In this document: positions 1-12,000 of the stretch, piece after piece
How the letters are laid out: the number at the start of each line of letters is the position of its first letter
Position numbering within the stretch: position 1 is the stretch's first letter
DNA from: Tomocerus qinae
Taxonomy: Eukaryota; Arthropoda; Collembola; Entomobryomorpha; Tomoceridae
Direction of reading: 5' to 3'
Assembly: GCA_020055645.1 (NCBI GenBank)
Contig: CM034550.1
Coordinates: 20,926,880 to 20,990,879 of the forward strand
Length of the DNA stretch: 64,000 bases
Program-made: the position numbers and the translations under genes
The notes under the pieces: generated by a model
Told to the model about the DNA's origin: nothing
Database searches by the model: none
Seen by the model: the letters and a program-made list of their open reading frames with translations, nothing else

Positions 1-1429
1 ATCTTAAATAAAATTGATGGGTGCATTGATATTGATAGATTGTTATGTTCTAAGTTCTACGTCTGTATTGTACCCTATTTTTAGGTTAAGAATAAAAATA
101 TAACATAAACAAAGACGAATTATGAAATACTTTTTTTACTTTCTTGATTGCCACCTGCTTTCTCATTCTCAATTTGCCTAACTTCTCGTTTTTTTGATTT
201 CATGTATGCTAGAAAAATGTTGAAGTATGCACATACGATTACGACTGTGCATTAGCCCGAAATTCATCGACAAACCGATGATTTTCAACATCATAAAAAT
301 TACATAAACTCCCTCCACCGGAATACTAACACGATCATAGTATATAGCTGTTTTGTAACATAAAGAAGTTGATGCATTTGCATTAGTCGGAATTTCAATT
401 ACCAATTTTATATACTAGAGGTTATTTATGCAGCAGCTTGTAGTCAAACTGAATAAAACGAAGTATTTAGTAGCAACCCGAATCGCCAGGTAAGGTAGAC
501 ATTTCTTATATGCTTTGATTACATATTCAATTTCAAGGGTCGCGTTTTTCTTCGCTGCTATATCTTAACAAAAATCATAAAGCAGTGCAAGCAATTGTAA
601 ATACACGCATATTGCCTTACCAGTTTGAACCAAGTTATTTGCAGTAGGTAGAAATTATATTTTGTCATTACTATGATACATTTGAATTATACATGAACGT
701 TTGCGATAAAGAAATATTTCCCACTATCAGTGTCAATTTCAATGGAAGGAATACGAATGACTGCAGAAAATTGAGGTGACAAGTTGATATTTGATATGGG
801 AAACGATAATAAGTGATAGTGATGGTGGTGTTTACACTCTAGAGTCATTACTCATTACTCTTGTTGACTAATGCCTATGCTATTTCTAGTAGGTGAGGAG
901 TAAGGAGCACTACTATAATATTATTGTTATGTTATTGAAAAGTTCTCTAGCGTGATAAGTAAATGTGCATCGCTCTTAAAACTATCAATAGTTCCAGTCA
1001 ATGCAAAATGCATGCATCTAATGAAATTAAGACACATATGCAAATTGTCGACTATGTCTCCTGCTACTTCACATTTTCTTCAAACTGCACTGTTTTAAAA
1101 CAAACGTGTAGTATGATCTATGTTGTATCAGCGCACCACGTACGACCACGAGGACCTCGAAACTTCTTCAGTGCCTTTTTAGTTAGTTCTGGCTGGTATT
1201 GATATTATTGTGTCATGTGTTGGCGTGTATAATTTTTGAGAGGACTTGTTTTGAGTTCAGTTGATTCTGATTAGCAGTCCCCAAATTATTATTCTGTGAA
1301 TTAGCGATTGATTTTGAGGAAATGACGTGTTAGCCTACACAATTGTTCATGCTCTCTGGATTAGAGGAATAAACCGAAAGCTGCGAAGATAAACGACAAA
1401 CGAGGAAGCTAGGCAGTAGGAGGCAAGCA
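1..1429. other. Non-coding stretch, left edge
   Basis: AT-rich sequence with only short, composition-driven reading frames on both strands. I see no domain, splice-supported exon, RNA gene or transposon end. The last 50 bases or so before 1430 are purine-rich and probably form the 5' leader of the next gene. Confidence 0.5.
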
Positions 1430-2402
1430 ATGGTAAGAGAATTTTATTTATGTAGTATTACGAATGCAATTTTAGTATTACGATACGACCATATGTATTG
1501 ATAGATCGTGTAATTGTACAGTGCAATAAACTGCCTCTAAATCATATTATGTCACAGCAAATAAGATTTATTTTTTAAATTTAAAACTGCTAGGAAGAGG
1601 AGGATCAATACGAATACGAAGAGCCGTTTCTAGTAATGGACCAATCTCAGCAATACCAACTGAAGGACGCTTTTTGTACTCAGGATTGTCAGGATCAGGA
1701 TGATTCCTATTATCCCCAGACTTTTGAAGAAGAAATTTCTGTTGATAAGGAAAGTGTAAACTATACAGCAAGTGTGGGGAACATCAACGTCGACCAGCTG
1801 GTGGTAATAATATAATATTACACGTTTTGTTTTTTCCATTTAATTGCAGTGATAAATATTAATTGAATGATAATAATATTAACAATAGACATGCGATACG
1901 TCCACTTTTTATGTTGAGTACGAAGCTAACTCTCTATCTACTCCAGCTAGTTCTGTTAGTGACGAAGAAAACTTCGACTTCGAAACGAATTTTACTGATT
2001 CTTCGGTTGTTTCTTCAACGCTGTCAGAGATATCAGAAGAATCCGAAGAAGATCGAAGCGTACGCGTTGGCTCAGTGTCGACTGTGATATCTGATGAGAC
2101 GGCAGAGACGGTGTCTGAAAACGAAACATCAGCTACGGCAAACAATATAAATGAAGTACAAGAATTTGCAGAAGAATACCCATCTCAGGCCCTTTACCCA
2201 ACTGAAAGTGAATTTGACGAATTGGCATTGGCACCGTATGGAAATGCACAACAGATTTATGATTATGTCGACAATATGCCGATCAATACTACTGAACAGT
2301 TTGGGCCTACTACGTATGTTACTAAACTTAAAAATATTTCTTTATTTGTTACTTTATAGACGAATAGTTCAATCTACTGAACTGAATAATCTAACTTCTT
2401 AA
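1430..2402 (+). CDS. Hypothetical acidic, disordered protein (4 exons)
   Basis: Product not recognised. Proposed exons are 1430-1432, 1594-1803, 1919-2313 and 2360-2402, giving 216 residues. The first coding exon would hold only the ATG, followed directly by a GTAAGA donor; the next exon opens in frame with a run of acidic residues. The last intron is only 46 bases (GTATGT donor, T-rich tract, ATAG acceptor). If that intron is retained, the frame simply runs to a stop at 2359. The protein is rich in Glu, Asp, Ser, Thr and Tyr, with no signal peptide, membrane segment or Cys-rich domain, and looks intrinsically disordered. A serine/glutamate-rich middle (about residues 75-125) could be phosphorylated. 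All exons keep frame across three introns, which supports a real gene. The start is the weakest part, because an upstream exon could add residues. Confidence 0.55.
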
Positions 2403-4377
2403 AAGGGGTTTTTCCACAGTAAGTTAGTTTTGTTGAAATAATACGTATTCTTCTCTATTCTTTAGTCTTTAATGATGATACCAGTTTTTACTGGTTTATT
2501 ATGTTAGTTGTTAGATGTAATGTAATATTACTCATGTAGATGTAGATTATGATGGAAAGTAAATGCCTATTAGTGTTTGTAAAGTTAGTCATCCTGTACT
2601 GATGCTTTATTAGTTTAAACGTATTCATAACACTCTCATTCCCCATTCATGACCACTTAGATATTGTCATGCAAATTTTAGTGAATATTGCACATATTTG
2701 ATGTTTGTGTATTAGAAAAAAATCCAACTGTATCTCTATTTACGGCAGAATTCAGTACATTATGTATTTAATTTATGTGTAGCAGAGTAACATGCACATG
2801 TCGCATGTGCTGAGTTTGTAGCTTTAGGATTAGAACTGAATTGTTGACTGATGGGTAGTGATTAGTAATTAATACAGAGTCAGTGCTAGCAGTCAACAAT
2901 TTTTCAATTTTTGGCCTGATTTACAGCCTGTACATTCTAATGGTTAGCTGCCTGGTTGGAATGGTTGTTCATAGTTCATACTTCATACTACTTAGATATT
3001 AAGTATTTCATGACATAACTCATAATAACCTAACGCATCAAGTGTCAAGTACTAAATTGAGACCTTGGTGCTGACATACCAAATCTGTTCATTAAAGATG
3101 TAATAAAATTCTTATTAATTTTGTAACCTTATATAGAAAGAACGTGTTCTATTGTGACAGAAAATTAATAGGTATTAGAATAAACAGGATATTCATTCTA
3201 AGGACATGTCAGATCTATTTTAGGATTATAGAGTGTCTTGCAAATTAAGAAGGTAATGGTCATGGATAACCTATCCTGGTTAGAAATTTAAACCAAAGAA
3301 GTTATAGTATTTTAAGTTTAATTCAAATTAATTGAGTGAATTTCAGATATTTGTAAAATTGAAAACATTACCAAAGGGCATGGATCCAATTATCGTAAAA
3401 AATCTTCATCCAATTATCGATCATTCCATTTTGGCTTTTTTCACATGCTTTTGACATTAAACATAAATAGTTAGTTATGTATATGTATAATCAAAATGCT
3501 AAATTACTGCCACATGTAAACTATAAACCTAATTTAAATACTAATGACCGTAGTACGTACAGGTATCTACCTAGACGTACTATTTCCCATATTGGTTTGT
3601 TATAGTAAAATACTATCCCTATCGTTTTCTTTGTTTCCCATTTAAAATCATATTTAATACCACCTAATAAGGTAAATAATAGTGGTTCACGTAAATATTA
3701 AGTCCATTATGATAGATTTCACCCATTGATAGATCGTTATAGTACAAACCGCAAACTCTAACATCTACAGAATTACTGTATTATATTTATTCAGAGTACA
3801 GGAGGTATATTATTTTGTAGTTTAAGTATGAAAAGTATGCCACAGATATCCATACCATAATGGTTTAGGCTTTCGTTAAAAATCATCATCATAATATTAT
3901 TCTGGGTTGTGGCATAGAGAAAAGAAACGCACGAGGAAACGTGCCGAAGCATATTATAATTATGCTTGATGTGTAATTCGCCATATTCATGGTCTTGTCT
4001 GACATTAAAACTTAAACTGAATTTAACGAGGAATATTTCTCCTTGGAGCGTTAGCAAATATTTTTATAGTAGAGTATGCATAGAATGGAGTGATCTTTTA
4101 CGATACAGAATTCCATTTACTGTCAATCCATAGCTGTACCGGCAGACGACGAAGCAAAGTAAAATCAAGTTTTTGAAGTAGCATTCTTTAAGCAGTTTTT
4201 GTATTTTTATGGTTTTAATCTATACATTGGTTTTTTGGCTTTCTGCAGATAATTTATCGCCGAGTTTTCTAATCGTTGGATGTATACTCCTTGGCTAATG
4301 TTTAAAGTTTGATAAGTATTTTTATTTTCACAATTGTGCACATTATATTGTATAGACTGCTGCTGTAATTTGACAAA
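2403..4377. other. Intergenic region
   Basis: About 2 kb of AT-rich DNA between two plus-strand genes. A possible poly(A) signal AATAAA lies at 3102-3107 for the upstream gene. The 3' part must hold the promoter of the following Ig-domain gene, but I cannot identify a core element. No other gene or repeat was seen. Confidence 0.4.
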
Positions 4378-7211
4378 ATGATATTACAATTGATCATTTT
4401 GAACATTGTGTTCGAGATATATACCTGTTGGGGATATCAACCTGGAGAACTTCCTCAAATCAAGTTATCCAAGTGGATGACCTTCGCCGAAGAAGAAGAG
4501 GATGAATGGAGAACAGACGTGGATTATCTGAACACCGAGACATTGCATATTCATGACAATGTCTATACAGTATCGCAACACCTTTTGGCAATAGAAGTGA
4601 CATGTGAAGCATCTTATCCAGTAGAATGGAATTTCCATCAAGCCAAAGTAAGTATATGATAAAAAATAATTCTCATTAAGCATCTTTGGTAGAAAATGTA
4701 TATAATTTTTAATTTACAAAGGAAATAAATGTTTTTATTTACATTTTCAGTACGCGGAAGAAGATTTACATGATATTGACATCAGGACAAGCCGCTCCGC
4801 GACGAATTTAACTAACAAGAAAACCTACAGATATTTGGCCCGTTTAGGAATCTCTGGCGAGTTTAATAGAGCCACAGGGAACTACACTTGTCAAAGTACA
4901 AAGGATGATCGTGTTCAGAGCAGCGTTTTCATCTTTTGGGAAGGTTATTAAAAGCCATGCTAAAGTTTTAATTCTACGATGTTATTCTGTCATTTTAAAA
5001 CTATGATTTCCATTTTGAATCATTCAAATGTAAATTTTTCAGGCAGTTCTCCCCCGTATTTAGTTTTGTCTGGAAGGTCAGTCACAGTTAATAGGTTTGA
5101 CAATCAGTCTGTTATTCTTCCTTGTTATACATCACAGCCTGATATAGATGTTCTACTTTACAAGGAAACCAATGGGGTACAATCACTTTTAATCGTTCAA
5201 ATGAAATTGGAATGGTACCATAAATTGTTAAAATTCGTTTTTAGACCTATTTGGAAGTCATCTTAGGAGACTTTGTCCGATTCGATCCGAAAATAGGATT
5301 TATTTTGCAACTTGGTTTACAAGCTGATCCTTATGGCAGATACAAGTGTACAACTCGAGAAGATGAAGAAGACTTCGTTGTTATCAATGTGGACCGTGGT
5401 CGGTATTTTAGTAATATTCCTGATTTTCAATTAATTATTTACATCAAATTGAAATATTTTTGTTTGTTTTGCTACCAAATTATAAAGGTATTGCGAAAGA
5501 TAAAACTTTGCCGAATATTCTTTCTCCTGGAGCAAATCTTTACTATGATAGTAATTCAGAGGAACTACTTTGTTGCTCAAATAGTAAGAAGCCCCCCAGC
5601 CTTCATACTATTTTCTGCTCCAATCCTTCGTCATGTGAAATGCATAAACATAAATTATTCAAGGTAATCAAACCAAAATTACAACCTAACCTCAGTAGCA
5701 TTTTATTGATATCTAAAAATAGCATATTGTCACGTTCTGTCTCAAATAATCAATTTGATTATCCACAGATTGGAAGCAATGGAAAAAAGTTTATAAATGG
5801 TAGTTGTGTTGCGGAAAGATTATACTCGAGTGATGCAGGAATGGCAAGATGCAAAGGAGACGGAATAGATGTTTTTAGATATTTTTACACCGATTTCTCA
5901 AAAAATTTGAATCAAAAGCTTCGTCTATGTATGATTTACTTTGAAATCTCAATTTCAGAGATTAAATCATTTTTCTGCGAAGTATTTACCTAATTTTTAA
6001 ATAAATGATTTTAACAGATTTTGACTGGAAAAGCATAATACCGGAAAATATGATGCATATGATGGCCCACACCGAATTTCCTGTGTACGTCAATCAAAAT
6101 CTGATTGGGAGCTGTGAGACTCAAAGTTCTTATTTCTCTGAGGGTCTCATATGGGCTATTCGTTGGAAAAATGGATCACTTACCTATACATATCCAAAAG
6201 GTTAACAATTTACAAATTTCAAAATGGTGCCATGTGCAGCATTAGTTTTTAACTATGTACATTATTAGTTGGTAAGTATAGTTAGATATGCAATATTATT
6301 AGTTGTGTTAATAATTTCAGATTCTGATGATAGCTACTATAGGAGTTTTAGAGACTTTCAAATTACTCTTCAGAAGGAAATGACCGGCATTATTTGTTTC
6401 GCACCAGTTTGGAATTCTTCGGTTTGGGTTAACTATACCCTTGATATAGATGTGCTGCGTAAGAATTTTTTTTTCAACTAAATATTTATTACAAGATTGG
6501 GATTTTCAAAGTTTTTTACATACTTCTGACCGTTTTACCATTTGTGTATATTTAGCTTCATTGAGACCAGTTATAATTGGAGACATAGAAGAACATGTAA
6601 CATTCAATCTAAATGAGACCGAGAAGCTAATCGAATGCAAATCATCAGCTACCCCTTACCCAGATATGCATTGGAGGAAAAATGGAAACGTCAGCACTTT
6701 TAAATAATATCCTAAAGCCCAATGGGCATTGTACAGTAAATATATTTTACAGTCCACGATTTTAAATAGTAAAATATATCTCATTTCAGAACGTGCCCGA
6801 AAATATGATAATTCGGAAAGAAAATGGATTTTCAGTGTTAATATTTCACCGCGTCTCTCACGACTCACAAGGTGATTACGTATGTACCGCTGATAATTAT
6901 GCAGGAAGTGCTCAGAAAATAATACATGTTTACGTTCTGGGTAATAAAAATTTCTCGTTATTTCACCAAAACATGGATTCAAAAATTGTGCAAAGAACTA
7001 AATTAATTTTTCATTGATATATTTAGATCCTGGATCGTCTTGGGGTATATTTGCTGGAATTTTTATCCCTATATTGGTTCTAGTTTTCGTTTCGGTCATT
7101 GCGTTTTTAATCTGGCGTCTTCAGTTGCAAAAGAAAGTAATGGATCATCTCACAAGAGTTGTTTTCCGCGATGTGGATCGTACCCAAGAAGCTGCACAAG
7201 CAAATAGCTAA
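4378..7211 (+). CDS. Kinase-less PDGF/VEGF-receptor-like Ig-domain membrane protein
   Basis: Predicted exons: 4378-4647, 4751-4943, 5043-5176, 5245-5398, 5488-5663, 5769-5928, 6018-6200, 6321-6458, 6556-6689, 6790-6940 and 7027-7211 (625 residues; all introns GT/AG and frame-keeping). A hydrophobic N-terminus (about residues 1-19) is a signal peptide. Ig-like pairs are visible at C76/C137, C182/C234 and C497/C546; the middle (about 270-470) has further, irregular Cys. The motif FDPKIGF at 212-218, before a G-x-Y-x-C strand, is typical of the second Ig domain of VEGFR/PDGFR and Drosophila Pvr. A membrane segment spans about 571-594, followed by a 31-residue tail ending QEAAQANS. Family members normally continue into a split tyrosine kinase. 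None is present here, and no kinase motif follows before 7950. It could therefore be a decoy or co-receptor for PVF ligands, which is inference. The donor after residue 250 and the exon at 5769-5928 are the least certain. It could instead be another Ig-superfamily receptor. Confidence 0.7.
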
Positions 7212-9025
7212 TTTATAAATTCATTTTGTAACATTGCGTCATACTTTCGGCAGTCGATCAAAGCAAAAAGTTGTACCTATCATAAATAAGTCTTTATAAC
7301 CTAATTAATGACATTGTGAGCTACTTGCAAATTTTTTTAATATGTTATGATATTGTTTGCTGACATAATATTATTATTACTGACAACTTACGTACACTTA
7401 CTTATTATACACTGTACTAATTTATACGTTAATTATAATTTGGGCATTTTATTACCTTGTTAGTGTACGAATGCAATGTGTGCATTGTGTGGATGTGGCT
7501 TAAGCTACTTTAGGGGTGAATTTTGAGCTAGTAGTCTCCACTGAATTTTCCGTCTGGCTCCGACATCTCTGCCTGAATGCCTGTTCTATCACAAGCTGCT
7601 AAGTTCTTTGTCGTCTACTTCCCCTTCTAAAAACAAGATCGTGCACTTGTTCCTATCTTTATCTCTGTATTATGTATAATACTGTTTTGTACAAAAATTC
7701 TTTGAAAATTAATAGTGAAATCAGAAAAATTGGCAGTTTTTTTCCTACCTTGTAGTAAGTTTTACCTTACCTATGTATCATTATAATATTCTGTTAAATA
7801 TTAGCTGCCTTGTAGTAGTATATTATTGTAAATGTATTACTACTATTATGACAGGGTACATTTTCACATTGGAAATTCTCTATCGTATTTTCAATTACAC
7901 ATCTGTGAGCCTATCACATATTTATTATCTGAAATTAAATACAATAATGTTCTAAATTAACAGATCAATCTAAGTTCGATACATAATCCCATACCGAGTT
8001 TAATCATGTTTGTCTTATCATTATGTAGTCTTGCTAGAGACTTGGGTTATATTTTACTTAAATTCGTCATAGATCACGCAAATGACCCCACAAATGTAGT
8101 TATTATCTTAAAAATGTCATGACACAAAGAAGTACTCGTTCCGGGTAAGAATGTTTGGAATGGTATGCAGACAGTTAGTAGCAAGAGCTGGGTTTGTTGA
8201 AGTAAATTGAGGAAGGGAAGAAAGCACATAAAATGTAAAACTTGAGACTGCAATAGAATGACGAGAGGATATGATGTGTGTAATGAGTAGCAGGATCATA
8301 ATCCTGTAGGATGGAATTGTAGACACTGGTGGCCAAGCACAACGGAAGAAAGTGACAAAAGTAATTAGTCCTAACATGACTCAAATGAATTGGAAGCAAA
8401 TGTTCCAGCAAGAGAGTTGACATGACACATGGTCATTATTTTCCAGATGTGTGTTATTAGCCGTTAGCTCTCTGCTCCGTTGCAAATGTGGTTCAAGTTT
8501 AATTGAATTACTTCTTGATGCATATTACCCTTACACTTGAGCTATACATCAGAAAAGCAGACCTGCACAACTTAGCCAACTCACTATCAGACCCACATCG
8601 AGTTTTATACACTGATATATATAAATTTTATGCGTTTGTCATGAAACTATGTTCACATCTCAGCATTGATGCATTTACTCACAATTGTGTGATCTACGAA
8701 GTGATATGCATTATCTGAATTTGAACTGGAAATTCAACTTTACATATTTATTGGGTGGATGTCTATTAAAGTCTATTCTGAGAGAGGAGCAAGGGCCGAG
8801 GAGTGTAGACAGTCAGATGAGCTGAACAGAACTTGTCTAATAAACGTCGTAAACTCACTTTTGCTATAAATTGCTAATGCTTCACCTTTGCCTTGTTCTG
8901 CTGTAAATCTAATTTTCGCCATTATCTTAATATGCAAGCTACATAAACTTCAACTGGATTTTACTAAAGCTATCCTTTTACAATTTGCACTGGGATGACA
9001 TAGACACGACATGAGTTTCTCTGTC

Positions 9026-9062
9026 ACGTCTTGTTTTGGTTTGTCAAACTAAAACAAGGTGT
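9026..9062. repeat. Short imperfect hairpin
   Basis: Two 17-base arms flank a 3-base loop (GTC). The core is CTTGTTTTGGTTT against AAACTAAAACAAG, and as RNA the arms pair fully if three G-U pairs are allowed. It is too short with too small a loop for a normal microRNA precursor, and no function is assigned. Confidence 0.35.
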
Positions 9063-12000
9063 GTCCTTGCTCCTCATCTCTTTTAATACAATTCTAGTTT
9101 GGGATTTGTAATGAAGTTTTGAGGAGCTTCACATTTTACAACTCGAACATAGCCCATTGGCAGGTGTGAAAAGAAAAAAGAGATACATAAAGATACGAGA
9201 AAATAGGGAATTGCAGATAGCAAATGTTTCTATTGCGTTATTGGAACGAGACGACACATTCGAGATGGGCACATTCTGATAAGAAACTTGAACTAAACCT
9301 TCTACTCAGCCAAACTTTAGAGTGCCTAAACCCAATGAAACCAAAAAGTACGTAACCAAAGTTGTCTTTTGTGTTTGTATTAGTGTTTACCGAGTGTGCA
9401 CATGTCTGGTCTTCAATTACTTGCCGTGTGTTAACTAAGCTCTGTTTTCAATCTATGGAAAAGACCTCTACACAATCATCGGGATATCTGATCGGAAATT
9501 ATCTCAGCATTGCATCAAGAGTACTCAGTTGTTCCATACACTAAAATCTTTTCTCGCTTTTACAAATGCATACTCTGATTCCCTATTTAAAATGAAAAAT
9601 AAAGAAATTCTCAAGATTTAACCACGGACAAACCAAAACAAATGTGTCCACTTAGCCTTGTAGTACACTCAGATAGAAATCAATAATGCTCAATGTTCTT
9701 AACATGCAAATAGAATGTATGGACGAATGTTTCGTTGGTTGTACTATATTTAAAGACCGACATTAAGTGCTAAATCTTTAAAATGCATTGGCGAAAAATA
9801 TCTGAAGTTAGTGTAGCTTTGACCGTATCTGACCAAAAAACTTTAAATGATTAATAAATTGATTTCTAAACAATAGGTTGAAAATATGTCCATAATTCCT
9901 ACTGCTATGAAAATGAATATGAGTGCTATTCTTGAGAGGAAAGTAAAAATAAGCCATTACTGTTCACTACTGGAGAACTTATTATCCATTTTTGTCAATG
10001 CACTACAGATAAGACACTGTAAATAAGATAGATGAGCAGGAATGCAAATAAACATTGATATATCAGAAATTATTATTTCTTCCCTTTTGGAACTGTTTTA
10101 AGTTAATAGCTAGGGACACGGGGAAACTAATTACACATAATAAAGTTAATCTTAATCTACATAGGAGTTATAGCTAATTGTCCCAAATTAAAATCCAATT
10201 AGAGGTCTGAGAGTGAAAATGAGAAAATTTTCACAAATATAGAAACAATAATTTCCGTGACAAAGTCACGCCTACAGTGTTGACTAGGATGGATTGGAGG
10301 ATATAATATTATTAAAGCCCAGGACGATCAGATCACGCGACTTAGCCCAGCCGCCTATATTTCTTGATGATAATGCGTGGAATGCCTGGATAGGATTTTA
10401 GTATGGTGCAGGAGGACTAATAAAATGAATGAAGCCTAGTTCGGTTAATAGAGCTAGTTAAAATACTAAAGTAAGTATAGAAGTCACAGTTTGGCTTATC
10501 ATAAAGAGTGCTCCACTATCAATGACGTAATTGCCCTTTCTCTCCCCTAATTTATTATCTGTCATATTATAAGTATAGAATCTCCACTTAGAAACTGGAA
10601 CAGGAGCGAGGACTCTGGGTAGAGACTATAAAGAAGGAATGAATGAACTTCTGTCTCTCATGAATGCGATTAACAAAAACAGAGCTGAGGAGATTTTATG
10701 ACCGAGGTCGGCTGGGTTGTGTATGGACGGTTTGTTCGCTGCGGCTCAATGAAATAGTATCATGTTTCTATTTTGTTGCAGTTGCAAATGCATTGAGCTT
10801 AGCGCTAATAAATAATGCACGTCAACCCTTGGCTTTGCCTCCCTTCCCTATAGAATCTCATAGTCCTTTAGCCCTTCTTTGTCATTTCTAAATTATAGTC
10901 TATTAAGGGACTACGACTTGGACAATTCAAAACAGATCAAATCAGGGACATCCGATATTAAATGACCACTATCTCGTAGATCCCTATCTACAATGTGTTC
11001 ATAAATAGAACATAAATACATGCGTGTGTCTTCAAACATTAGATGGGCTATAGCTAGTCTTCCTAGTGCAGATAAATATCCCTTACAAATAATAATTCCT
11101 GTCCCTGTCCATATTAGTACAAGTATTGTGTCCCAGAATAGAATTACTTGCATTAGCTAATCCCCGAATCTAAATGAATTTAATGGCATTGGCAAGCGAG
11201 CCAATTCAAAGAAGACCCTCTCCAAATAAAATGCGTACCTATATACAGATACACAAAAATATAATCTTATACCACTATATCTCTTGATATCAAAGAGCTG
11301 AGCTGTTCTATTTACTATTATGTTCTCTGTGCTACATTAGTTGAATAGGTAATGTAATTTTTTCCTACACAATATTCACAGCATAATAGGAAGATTCATC
11401 CTTTTAGAAATAAATCGGGTTTGCAAATCCCATCCATCTATTTAAACTGACAGGAGAATGACAATGGAGCATGGATCGCACTCGGATCACTCTAATATAC
11501 TACACTACACACGTACACATCATTGTCTATCATTCATGTCAACTTAGGGGACTTTTCCGTGTCCTGTCATTAACATACCTCTAATGTCTGCATATTGATG
11601 TACCTTTTATATCTTTATTCTCACTAAATCATATAAGTAGTAGGATCTAACTCTGCGTTTCTAAATAGGCATTTCTGTATGAATAGATTGAATTTATATT
11701 ACACCCAAGACTCTGATTGTAAAGGATACAAGAGCTGAGGAAGATTTTAGAGCAGAATACAACTGATATTTATTGTCACAAAACTGATGAGATATTTTGT
11801 AATTTGCAATATTTTACAAATAAAAGGGTCTAGCAACAATCATTTATACATCAATTTTAATACTGCATAAAAAGTGGTGGGCTGTTTCTAATATTTCCAA
11901 TTTACCATTTTGCAGATAGTTTCGTTTCAATATTAAGTACGATATTATTACTTCAGTTTAAACAATATAATAATTTTAAAATTACCGAATATTTCTTTGT

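Noticed and set aside
1568..2145. Minus-strand frames over the acidic gene
   Set aside because: They are antisense shadows of a Glu/Ser-rich plus-strand frame and have no splice support.
7212..7950. Downstream kinase exons for the Ig receptor
   Set aside because: I looked for glycine-loop, HRD and DFG motifs in all frames after the stop and saw none.
9026..9062. Hairpin as a microRNA precursor
   Set aside because: A three-base loop and 17-pair stem are too small for Drosha/Dicer processing.
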